Part shown: positions 14,618 to 21,354 of the stretch, in pieces
Layout: the number at the start of each line of letters is the position of its first letter
How positions within the stretch are numbered: position 1 is the stretch's first letter
Assembly (NCBI GenBank): GCA_034431935.1
Contig: DAOUCU010000030.1
Span: forward strand, 1 to 24,818
Length of the DNA stretch: 24,818 nucleotides
Direction: 5' to 3'
Origin: JBFMDU01 sp034431935
GTDB taxonomy: Bacteria > Chloroflexota > Dehalococcoidia > GIF9 > JBFMDU01
Translations under genes and position numbers: made by a program
The notes under the pieces: model-generated
What the model was told of the DNA's origin: nothing
What the model saw: the letters and a program-made list of their open reading frames with translations, nothing else
Databases searched by the model: none

Positions 14618-14803
14618 ATGGAAAAGACCAGAAAAGTAATCAAGACAATCGGGAGGGTGGCCCTGGTGGTCCTGGGTTGCGCTTTGGCCCCGATACTCAT
14701 CTGGGTTGCCTTCGGAGTGGCCATGCACCAGCGGGCCAGGGCTAAGGAAGCCGGCAAGCCGGCGCCGACCTTCCGGGAAATCCTTGCCGCGGCCGGCAAG
14801 TAG
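14618..14803 (+). CDS. Small single-pass membrane protein of unknown function
   Basis: A 61-aa protein with a basic N-terminus (MEKTRKVIKTIGR), one strongly hydrophobic segment at about residues 14-37 and a basic/polar C-terminal tail (QRARAKEAGKPAPTFREILAAAGK). By the positive-inside rule both ends are positively charged, so orientation is unclear. I do not recognise a family. A GGAGG ribosome site 7 nt before the ATG and a strong terminator 24 bp after the stop argue that it is a real single-gene unit. No obvious promoter was found upstream. Confidence 0.65.
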   Translation: MEKTRKVIKTIGRVALVVLGCALAPILIWVAFGVAMHQRARAKEAGKPAPTFREILAAAGK

Positions 14804-14827
14804 AACTCTCACAGAAAGCCAGAGCAC

Positions 14828-14858
14828 AAAAGGGCCGGGCTAAGCACCCGGCCCTTTT
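14828..14858 (+). terminator. Strong intrinsic terminator (works in both directions)
   Basis: A perfect 12-bp stem AAAAGGGCCGGG / CCCGGCCCTTTT with a 7-nt loop, 24 bp after the small membrane protein gene. The A-run and T-run on the two sides would make it terminate transcripts from either strand. Leftward transcripts from nadE would therefore also end here. Confidence 0.85.
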
Positions 14859-15020
14859 ACATTCTTACTCCACCTCCATTTGATCAAACAGGGCAACCTC
14901 ACGCATCGCAACCAGTCAGCCGCCGGCACAATAGCTGGCGGTCACAGCACCCAATCTTCTTATAATAGCTGTGGACCTAAAGCGTCGTCTCCTCACCCAC
15001 CGTCTTGTTGCCATGCTGCT

Positions 15021-15056
15021 CGTAGCTACAGATTGAAGGCGGATTTCAAAGCTACG
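15021..15056 (-). repeat. Nested hairpin overlapping the nadE stop codon
   Basis: CGTAGCT / AGCTACG arms enclose TTGAA / TTCAA arms around a 7-nt loop, giving a 12-bp stem with a 5-nt bulge on one side. The outer arm contains the nadE stop codon (15052-15054). No T-tract follows leftward, so it may protect the mRNA end from nucleases or pause polymerase rather than terminate. The rest of 14859-15020 shows nothing I can assign. Confidence 0.45.
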
Positions 15057-16770
15057 ATTCCACAAATCGGTTGGTAATTGGCAGTCTGCGGTCCTTACCA
15101 AACGCCCTCTGGGTAATCTTCACACCCGGAGCGGCCTGGCGGCGCTTGTACTCGTTGTGGTCAACAAGATTAATGACGCGGCGGACCGTATCATAGTCAA
15201 AACCCATCTTAACGATTTCGGAAAGGCTCCTGTCTTCCTCCACGTAAGCGGCCAGAATCGGGTCGAGCAAATCGTATACCGGCAGGCTGTCGCTGTCTTT
15301 CTGATTCGCCCTCAACTCCGCGGTCGGTTCCCTTTCCAGCACCCTCCCGGGAATTAGCTCTTTTCCAGCCAGAGCATTGCGGTAACGCGCCAGCCTGTAG
15401 ACCATCGTCTTAAAAACGTCTTTGATAACAGCAAAGCCACCGGCCATGTCGCCATAGAGAGTACAGTAGCCGGTGGCCACCTCGCTCTTGTTGCCCGTGG
15501 TCAGCACCAGCCAGCCGAACTTGTTGGACAGCGCCATCAGGATATTACCGCGGATACGCGCCTGGATATTCTCCTCGGTGCTGTCCGGCTTAACATCCTT
15601 GAAGGTTGGAGCCATCGTATTCAAATAGGCCGTGAATGCTTCCTCAATTGGTATCACCATGAACCGGATACCAAGGTTCCGGGCCAAAGTCTCAGCGTCA
15701 GTTTCACTCACTGAAGAGGTGAAACGCGACGGCATCGCTACGCCAACAACGTTCTCCGGGCCGAGCGCATCTACTGCTATGACAGACACCAGACTGGAAT
15801 CAACACCACCTGACAGACCCACCACGACTTTCTGAAAACCGTTCTTACGCACGTAGTCACGGGTACCGAGGACCAGCGCCTGGTAGATCTCCGCCAGCGG
15901 CTCCAACGGCTCCAATTTCCGTACCGGAATGGGCGGCCTGGAAATCCCATCCGACGGCCTGGCAGTCCCGCTCACAGTCGTCTGCCCCGACGCTTCCTTC
16001 CTGAGCCTGGGGTCGTGAAGCCTGGCCCTGAGAATAGCTTCGAGGTCAATATCGCAGAAAAGCAGGTCCTCCTCGAATTGCTTACCCCGCGCGATAATCT
16101 CGCCCCTTTCGTTAGCCACGACACTACTGCCGTCAAAAACAAGCTCGTCCTGCCCACCCACCATATTCACATAAGCCACCACTGCCGTGTAATCAGCCGA
16201 GCGCGTTGTCAGCATCCTCTCCCGAGCAATGCGTTTCCCGGCGTAATAGGGAGATGAGCTGATGTTGACCACTATCTGAGCGCCTTTTTGCACCTGTATT
16301 GAAGCCGGGCCGGATGGATGCCAGATATCTTCACAGATGTTAACTCCGATGACCGCTCCATTCAGGCCGAACACCGCATAATCGGTACCCGGCCGGAAAT
16401 ACCGGTCCTCATCAAACACGCCATAATTCGGCAAGTAGACCTTATGATGAACCCCCAGAAGCTCCCGGTCTTTGATGAAGGCCGCGGCGTTAAACAGATC
16501 CCCCTGCAGGTCAACAAATCCCACAACTACGGCGATGCCACTACTGGCTTGCCGTATGGCATCAAGTTCCTTGAGATTCCCGGCAACAAATTGAGTCTTG
16601 AGAAGAAGGTCCTCCGGCGGATAGCCGGTGATAGCCATCTCCGGAAATGCTACTAAGTCGGCCTGAGACCGGCGAGCCTCGTGGATGAAGCGCCGTATCT
16701 TATCCCCGTTGCCGGGAATGTCGCCAACGGTGCTGTTTATCTGCGCCAGCGCGATACGTACCGTGTTCAT
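15052..16770 (-). CDS. nadE: Glutamine-dependent NAD(+) synthetase
   Basis: A 572-aa enzyme that amidates nicotinic acid adenine dinucleotide to NAD+ with glutamine nitrogen and ATP. The N-terminal nitrilase-type glutaminase domain has the complete Glu-Lys-Cys triad: E44 (FPEMAITG), K110 (HHKVYLPN) and C146 (GVNICEDIW). The C-terminal synthetase domain has the PP-loop SGGVDSS at 320-326 and later TTGNKSE and YGDMAGG. ATG at 16770 is chosen because MNTVRIALAQ is the normal family N-terminus and AGGTGA lies 7 nt upstream; the longer open frame extends into the palindrome. It lies downstream of glnA, so NAD synthesis sits beside glutamine supply. Confidence 0.96.
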   Translation of the reverse strand: MNTVRIALAQINSTVGDIPGNGDKIRRFIHEARRSQADLVAFPEMAITGYPPEDLLLKTQFVAGNLKELDAIRQASSGIAVVVGFVDLQGDLFNAAAFIKDRELLGVHHKVYLPNYGVFDEDRYFRPGTDYAVFGLNGAVIGVNICEDIWHPSGPASIQVQKGAQIVVNISSSPYYAGKRIARERMLTTRSADYTAVVAYVNMVGGQDELVFDGSSVVANERGEIIARGKQFEEDLLFCDIDLEAILRARLHDPRLRKEASGQTTVSGTARPSDGISRPPIPVRKLEPLEPLAEIYQALVLGTRDYVRKNGFQKVVVGLSGGVDSSLVSVIAVDALGPENVVGVAMPSRFTSSVSETDAETLARNLGIRFMVIPIEEAFTAYLNTMAPTFKDVKPDSTEENIQARIRGNILMALSNKFGWLVLTTGNKSEVATGYCTLYGDMAGGFAVIKDVFKTMVYRLARYRNALAGKELIPGRVLEREPTAELRANQKDSDSLPVYDLLDPILAAYVEEDRSLSEIVKMGFDYDTVRRVINLVDHNEYKRRQAAPGVKITQRAFGKDRRLPITNRFVES

Positions 16771-16790
16771 AAACGTGTCACCTGAGCGCA

Positions 16791-16819
16791 ATTGTAGTGT
16801 TGAATATAACAGGGGGCAA
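16791..16819 (-). promoter_or_regulatory. Candidate nadE promoter with -35 inside the 36-bp palindrome
   Basis: Read leftward: TTGCCC (16819-16814), 17-bp spacer, TACAAT (16796-16791), then 20 bp to the nadE ATG. The -35 matches at 4 of 6 positions and the -10 at 5 of 6. The -35 lies in the upstream half of the palindrome. Confidence 0.45.
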
Positions 16820-16841
16820 GTCCGGACTTGCCCCCTGTTAT
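16806..16841 (-). terminator. 36-bp perfect palindrome between glnA and nadE, probable glnA terminator
   Basis: A perfect palindrome centred between 16823 and 16824, with arms running ATAACAGGGGGCAAGTCC and its complement. In RNA it gives a stem of about 16 bp with a 4-nt loop (CCGG), starting 19 nt after the glnA stop codon. The leftward flank is A/T-rich (TTATATT) but not a clean T-run. It may end glnA transcripts, protect the glnA mRNA 3' end, or act as an operator for nadE, whose -35 lies in it. Confidence 0.6.
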
Positions 16842-16860
16842 GAAAGGCAACAATCAAGAG

Positions 16861-18201
16861 CTAAAGAATCGGCAGATAGTTCTTAACCTCGTAGTCGGTC
16901 ACGTGGGTGCGGTACCTGTCCCACTCAATCTTCTTATTCTCAATGAACGAGTTAAAAGTGTGCTCGCCCAGCGCCTCCTTCACCAGATCACTCTTCTCAG
17001 CGGCTTCGATAGCCTCGAAAAGACTGCCGGGCAGAGTACCGATACCCCGCCGCTTGCGCTCGGCGGCGGTCATCTCATAAACGTTCTCCTCGACCGGCGG
17101 CGGCGGCTCAAGCCCCTTCTTAACACCGTCCAGGCCTGCGGCCAGCATAACGCTGAAACACAGGTACGGATTACACGCCGGGTCAGGCGACCTGACCTCA
17201 AACCTCGTCGCCTCTTCCCGCCCCGGCTGATATTCCGGTATGCGGACAAGGTCGGCCCGATTGCGACGTGCCCAGCTAATATAGACGGGCGCTTCATAAC
17301 CCGGCACAAGCCTTTTGTACGAGTTGACCCACTGGTTATTGATCACAGTAATCTCACGGATGTGCGCCAAGATGCCGGCGACAAATCCTCTAGCCACCTT
17401 TGACAGATGGTATTTGTCGTCCTTATCGAAAAAGGCATTCTTCTTGCCCTTGAAAAGCGACATATGGACGTGCATGCCCGAACCGTTAATACCAAATACC
17501 GGTTTGGGCATGAAAGTGGCATGGTAACCATGCATCTGGGCCACCTGCTTGATTACAGAACGCTCCGTCATAACGTTATCCGCCATGGTAAGGGCATCAG
17601 TATAGCGGAGATCAATCTCGTGCTGGCTCTGAGCCACCTCGTGGTGGCTCTTCTCGACATCAATGCCCATAGCCTCGAGATAAATGACGGTCTCCCGTCT
17701 CAGGTCAGAAGCCATGTCTTTAGGAAGGTGGTCGAAATAACCGCCCTGATCGATAAACTCCGGTTCCGTCGGGCCCTTGAAGTAAAAGTATTCGAGCTCC
17801 GGAGCCACATAATAAGTGTAGCCCAGATCCGCCGCCTTCTTCAGATTTCTCTTCAAAACATACCTCGGGTCGCCTTCGAAAGGCTTGCCGCCCGGCCAGA
17901 GAATATCGCAGAAAACGCGGGCGGTGGCGCCTTCCTCGTGATGCCGCCACGGCAAGACCTGAAAGGTACTCGGGTCGGGCATGGCGATCATGTCGCTTTC
18001 GTCAATACGGGTAAACCCCTCGATCGACGAGCCATCGATGCCGGTACCTCTTTCCAGAGCCCCCTCCAGCTCATGGAAGGTGATGGTGTAGCTCTTGAGG
18101 AAACCCAGGATGTCGGTGAACCACATTCTGATAAACCGCACATTCTGCTCTTTCGCCTTTTTCAGTACGAATTCCTTGGCTTCATCAGAATTTGCCGTCA
18201 T
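16861..18201 (-). CDS. glnA: Glutamine synthetase, type I (alpha subgroup)
   Basis: A 446-aa glutamine synthetase joining ammonia to glutamate with ATP. Landmarks are the beta-grasp N-domain with FTDILG, the EGFTRIDESDM region, metal-ligand segment APELEYFYF, NGSGMHVHMSL and SWARRNRADLVRIP. RFEVRSPDPACNPYLCF completes the active site. The length and ENVYEMTAAE, in place of the adenylylation-site NLYxLP, point to the GSI-alpha type of Gram-positives and archaea, which is not controlled by adenylylation. A strong AAGGAGG ribosome site lies 6-7 nt upstream of the ATG. The 215-bp leader separates it from the regulator gene and holds candidate control sites. Confidence 0.97.
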   Translation of the reverse strand: MTANSDEAKEFVLKKAKEQNVRFIRMWFTDILGFLKSYTITFHELEGALERGTGIDGSSIEGFTRIDESDMIAMPDPSTFQVLPWRHHEEGATARVFCDILWPGGKPFEGDPRYVLKRNLKKAADLGYTYYVAPELEYFYFKGPTEPEFIDQGGYFDHLPKDMASDLRRETVIYLEAMGIDVEKSHHEVAQSQHEIDLRYTDALTMADNVMTERSVIKQVAQMHGYHATFMPKPVFGINGSGMHVHMSLFKGKKNAFFDKDDKYHLSKVARGFVAGILAHIREITVINNQWVNSYKRLVPGYEAPVYISWARRNRADLVRIPEYQPGREEATRFEVRSPDPACNPYLCFSVMLAAGLDGVKKGLEPPPPVEENVYEMTAAERKRRGIGTLPGSLFEAIEAAEKSDLVKEALGEHTFNSFIENKKIEWDRYRTHVTDYEVKNYLPIL

Positions 18202-18223
18202 GAAAATCCTCCTTATTTCGTCG

Positions 18224-18238
18224 AATCAACCATTGATT
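18224..18238 (-). repeat. Inverted repeat in the glnA leader near the ribosome site
   Basis: AATCAA-TGG-TTGATT read leftward, a perfect 6-bp dyad with 3-nt centre, ending 9 bp upstream of the glnA Shine-Dalgarno (18208-18214). It would be part of the leader RNA. Confidence 0.4.
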
Positions 18239-18255
18239 ATCGGTCAAGGGCCTTC

Positions 18256-18278
18256 CCTGATATCAGGCGTGAATTATA
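18256..18278 (-). promoter_or_regulatory. glnA promoter -10 with palindrome at the predicted start site
   Basis: TATAAT is read leftward at 18278-18273, with no good -35 at the right distance, as expected if an activator helps polymerase. The 12-bp perfect palindrome CCTGATATCAGG (18256-18267) begins 5 bp further on and covers the expected transcription start, a usual repressor position. A second -10-like hexamer TATGAT lies at 18313-18308. Confidence 0.45.
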
Positions 18279-18369
18279 TCATCATCGTCTTAACAGCGAA
18301 TCTGACTATCATAACCCCGACTGTACTAATGCCTTCCTTTCTCTAACCATGGATTTTAACCTCCTCATG

Positions 18370-18385
18370 TTTCAATCAGATTACA
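18370..18385 (-). promoter_or_regulatory. GlnR-box-like site upstream of glnA
   Basis: Read in the glnA direction: GTAAT-CTGATT-GAAAC. The actinobacterial GlnR site is GTnAC-N6-GAAAC, so this matches 8 of the 9 fixed bases at exact spacing. It lies 32 bp beyond the stop codon of the GlnR-like regulator gene and upstream of every candidate glnA -10. Only one a-b pair is seen; a second repeat does not follow. Confidence 0.45.
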
Positions 18386-18416
18386 AAGATATTAAGATTC
18401 GGATAATGTCCGGAAG

Positions 18417-19070
18417 CTACGCCGCTCTGAAGCGGTACCCGACGTTCCTTACCGTTTCGATGTACGAGCGGCCGCCATCCTCAATCTTGCTCCGCAGACG
18501 GCGTATGTGAACGTCAACGGTACGGTCGCCAACGAAACAATCATAACCCCACACCTCGTTGAGAATCGTTTCACGGGTCAAAACCTTTCCGGCGCTTGAA
18601 GCGAGCAGTTTTAGAAGCTCATACTCGGTGAAGGTAAGGTCCAGCGTTCTTCCACCAAGAGTAACATCATAACTGCCGGTATTGATCGTCAGTTCACCGA
18701 AGCGCATAATGGCATCATCGTCAGCCCCGTTCTTGTCGAGGAGCCTCCGCACCCTGAGCACCAGCTCGGCTTCCCGAACCGGCTTAATAAGGAAATCGGT
18801 GACCCCGTTCCGAAACTGGAACATCTCCCGCTCCGTTACCAGTGCCAGCGACGGGACACGCCGGCCGCTTTTTGAATAGCTGTGGAGCACCGCAGAGTCG
18901 AATCTCTCTCCCTCCGCTACATCAACAAGGATGAGGTCAGGGCGCCACTCGACGCCGGCCGGCGCTGCTGCGCGCGGCGCCACCACCAGGTTATGACGTT
19001 CCGGCGCCAGAGCCACCCGAAGACTATCCGCCTGCCTGGTATCGCTGGTGAGCATTAAAATCGTCGCCAT
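18417..19070 (-). CDS. OmpR/PhoB-type response regulator resembling the nitrogen regulator GlnR
   Basis: 217 aa. The receiver domain (about 1-112) keeps D50 (LILVD50V) and K96 (FLIK96PV), but the acidic pair near the N-terminus is reduced to one residue (LTSD), as in atypical receivers that may not be phosphorylated. The winged-helix DNA-binding domain (about 123-217) contains LDLTFTEYELLKLL, WGYDCFVGDRTVDVHIRRLRSKI and TVRNVGYRF. These are very close to what I recall of Streptomyces GlnR, which also has an aspartate at position 50. No histidine kinase gene is adjacent. ATG at 19070 is chosen, 5 nt after the preceding stop; a TTG at 19079 is the alternative. Its place between glutamate synthase and glutamine synthetase genes suggests that it regulates them. 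Confidence 0.85.
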   Translation of the reverse strand: MATILMLTSDTRQADSLRVALAPERHNLVVAPRAAAPAGVEWRPDLILVDVAEGERFDSAVLHSYSKSGRRVPSLALVTEREMFQFRNGVTDFLIKPVREAELVLRVRRLLDKNGADDDAIMRFGELTINTGSYDVTLGGRTLDLTFTEYELLKLLASSAGKVLTRETILNEVWGYDCFVGDRTVDVHIRRLRSKIEDGGRSYIETVRNVGYRFRAA

Positions 19071-19075
19071 GAGTA

Positions 19076-19840
19076 TCAATATGTGTACAGAAGTCCGTAC
19101 GGCCTCAAATATTTCGGGTAGAGCTTGATAAACCGGCCCTTCAATATTACGTTGACGTCACCGCCAAAGTGCCCGGCAAACTCGGTAACCAGTTTGGCCA
19201 GTAACAGACGGTCCTTTTCATCCAACTCAGCTATACCGATTTCCTTGCCGAGCTGATAGTCATCCACCATTCCCCTGAGATAAATGGTCCCGCCGTGCAT
19301 GCCCGTGCCGATAAAGCTGGCCTGATGCTTCTCTCCTTCCTTGAGAGTAAGCCCGAGCAAGACCAGAACACCACCCGCCATGTACTCGCCAAAGAAGTCC
19401 TGAGCAGTGCCACCAATGACTATGGTCGGCTTCTTGTCCTGGTATTCCTTCATATGAATGCCGGCCCGGTAGCCAACGCTATCGCGCACAAATATCTTAC
19501 CGCCGCGGGCTGAAAGACCGAGAATGTCCCCCGCCCGTCCATGAATGATGATTTCGCCATCATTCATCGTGTTGCCGCACCCGTCCTGGGCATTGCCATG
19601 GACGATTATCCGGGGCCCGTTCATAAAAGCGCCCAGGTCGTTACCCGGTACTCCATGCACATCAATCTGAACCGGCCGGTCAAGGTCGGTGCCGATGTAC
19701 CGCTGGCCGCAGACATTGGATAATTCAATACGCCCGACGCCGTTCTTCACCACCTCGCGGAGCCGGTCATTCAGTTCCTGATAGAACACGCCGGAGGCAT
19801 CAATACTAACCACATTTCGTTCCTTAACACTTCTCATCAT
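19076..19840 (-). CDS. Glutamate synthase GXGXG (beta-helix) domain subunit, archaeal-type split enzyme
   Basis: 254 aa of right-handed beta-helix made of G-x-x-x-G repeats (for example NAQDGCGNTMNDGEIIIHGRAG and SARGGKIFVRDSVGYRAG). It corresponds to the C-terminal structural domain of the large bacterial GltB and is related to FwdC/FmdC. In the one-piece enzyme this domain supports the ammonia tunnel between glutaminase and synthase sites; here it is a separate chain. ATG at 19840 follows the FMN subunit stop by 1 nt, with GGGAGA as ribosome site. Residues 170-254 (after LTLKEGEKH) add a C-terminal helix-rich part seen in separate GltB3-type subunits. Confidence 0.9.
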   Translation of the reverse strand: MMRSVKERNVVSIDASGVFYQELNDRLREVVKNGVGRIELSNVCGQRYIGTDLDRPVQIDVHGVPGNDLGAFMNGPRIIVHGNAQDGCGNTMNDGEIIIHGRAGDILGLSARGGKIFVRDSVGYRAGIHMKEYQDKKPTIVIGGTAQDFFGEYMAGGVLVLLGLTLKEGEKHQASFIGTGMHGGTIYLRGMVDDYQLGKEIGIAELDEKDRLLLAKLVTEFAGHFGGDVNVILKGRFIKLYPKYLRPYGLLYTY

Positions 19841-19841
19841 G

Positions 19842-21353
19842 CTACTCTCCCGCCATTTTCACTCCAAGTATCCTCAACTCGGTATCCGTCAGGCCAACAC
19901 CCCTCAAATGGAGCCGGTTGCCGCGCAGGCTCTCGATAGCGTTGACGCCCAGGCCACCCAGCATATCTTTAATCTCAAGACTCCAGCCTCTTAGAAGGTT
20001 GACCAAACGCTGGGCTCCGATTTCAGGATTAATTCTCTTGGTTAACCTGAGGTCGGTAGTGGCAATGCCCCATGCACATTTCCCGGTGTGACACTGCTGA
20101 CAGACGTGACACCCCAGGGCAATCAGCGCCGCCGTGCCCACGTAAACGGCATCGGCACCCAGGGCAATGGCCTTGATGATATCGCCGCTATTCCTGATAC
20201 CGCCGGAAACCACCAGAGACGCCTGCTGACGAATACCTTCCTGTCTCAACCTGCTATCGACCGAAGCCAGCGCCAGTTCGATAGGGATGCCGACATTGTC
20301 CCGTATGACCTTCGGCGCCGCACCCGTGGCCCCACGTATACCATCAAGCACGATAATGTCTGCACCCGCCCGGACCATACCGCTGGCGATAGCCGCCGAG
20401 TTGTGTACGGCCGCGATTTTCACCGAAACGGGCTTGGTGTAGTTGGTTGCTTCCTTAAGCGCGTAAATTAACTGCGCCAGGTCCTCAATAGAGTAAATAT
20501 CGTGCTGGGGCGCCGGCGACAGGGCGTCGGTGCCCTGCGGAATCATCCTTGTCTGGGACACTTCGGCGCTCACCTTCTCGCCCGGCAGATGTCCGCCAAT
20601 CCCCGGTTTGGCACCCTGTCCTATTTTAATTTCAACGACACGCGCCACATTAAGATAATCCGGATGAACGCCAAACCGTCCTGAGGCCACTTGAACGATG
20701 GTATTCTTACCGTATTGGTAAAGCTTCTGATGCAGACCGCCTTCACCGGTGTTCCACAGCGTTCCCGCCTCGGTCGCCGCCCGGGCCAGTGATTCGTGCA
20801 CGTTAACGCTTATGGCACCATAGGACATAGCCGCAAACATGACTGGCACTTCAATAGCCACCTGCGGCGGCAGTTTGGTCTTAAGGCCTGTACCGGAGGA
20901 AACCTCAAGCCTGTCCGGTTTGCGGCCAAGATAGGTACGCAGTTCCATCGGCTCCCGTAGCGGGTCAATCGAGGGATTGGTCACCTGGCTGGCATTCAGC
21001 ACCAGATGGTCCCAGTAGATTTTCTGACCCTTGTCGTTGCCCATGCCGGTCAACAGCATGCCACCAGATTCCGCCTGCTTGGTTATATCCTCAATGTTTT
21101 CTGGCCGCCAGTTGAAGTTTTCACGGTAGTCAAGCGGATTCCGACTGATTGTCAGCGCTTGTGTCGGGCAAAACGTCACACACCGGTGACAGCCGATGCA
21201 ATTTTGCTCCCGGCTCCGGACCTCATCATCCTCGGCATCGTAGTAATGCGTATCGAAAGAACACTGGTTGACACAGACCTTGCACCCGATACAGCGGTCT
21301 TTGTCTCTCAGGACAGTGAATTTAGCCGGCATAAACGTCTTCATCGTACCCAT
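19842..21353 (-). CDS. Glutamate synthase FMN domain subunit with N-terminal 2x[4Fe-4S] ferredoxin domain
   Basis: A 503-aa catalytic subunit of the split glutamate synthase, converting 2-oxoglutarate plus ammonia to glutamate. The N-terminal ferredoxin domain has C21/C24/C27/C31 and C52/C55/C58/C62. The central TIM barrel binds FMN (AAMSYGAIS, NTGEGGLH, KPGIGGHLPG, VLDGIRGATGAAP, SGGIRNSGDIIKAIALGADAV). The cysteine cluster GCHVCQQCHTGKCAWG is the 3Fe-4S site of the family. This arrangement is typical of archaea and many anaerobic bacteria rather than the 1500-aa GltB. ATG at 21353 starts 1 nt after the preceding stop; ATG at 21344 is an alternative. Electrons probably arrive from the flavoprotein and polyferredoxin upstream. 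Confidence 0.94.
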   Translation of the reverse strand: MGTMKTFMPAKFTVLRDKDRCIGCKVCVNQCSFDTHYYDAEDDEVRSREQNCIGCHRCVTFCPTQALTISRNPLDYRENFNWRPENIEDITKQAESGGMLLTGMGNDKGQKIYWDHLVLNASQVTNPSIDPLREPMELRTYLGRKPDRLEVSSGTGLKTKLPPQVAIEVPVMFAAMSYGAISVNVHESLARAATEAGTLWNTGEGGLHQKLYQYGKNTIVQVASGRFGVHPDYLNVARVVEIKIGQGAKPGIGGHLPGEKVSAEVSQTRMIPQGTDALSPAPQHDIYSIEDLAQLIYALKEATNYTKPVSVKIAAVHNSAAIASGMVRAGADIIVLDGIRGATGAAPKVIRDNVGIPIELALASVDSRLRQEGIRQQASLVVSGGIRNSGDIIKAIALGADAVYVGTAALIALGCHVCQQCHTGKCAWGIATTDLRLTKRINPEIGAQRLVNLLRGWSLEIKDMLGGLGVNAIESLRGNRLHLRGVGLTDTELRILGVKMAGE

Positions 21354-21354
21354 C

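Noticed and set aside
14450..14827. Leftward open frame of 125 codons opposite the small membrane protein
   Set aside because: It has no ribosome site or family resemblance and runs through the terminator-linked rightward gene, which has a good ribosome site.
14961..14966. TATAAT in the spacer after nadE as a rightward promoter
   Set aside because: There is no suitable -35 and no rightward gene follows it.
18353..18377. TTGAAA and TAAAAT upstream of glnA as a promoter
   Set aside because: The spacer is only 13 bp, too short for a sigma70 promoter, and TTGAAA is part of the GlnR-box-like site.
17407..18510. Long rightward open frame of 367 codons opposite glnA
   Set aside because: It is the shadow of glnA on the other strand; the composition is that of an antisense frame and it has no recognisable domain.
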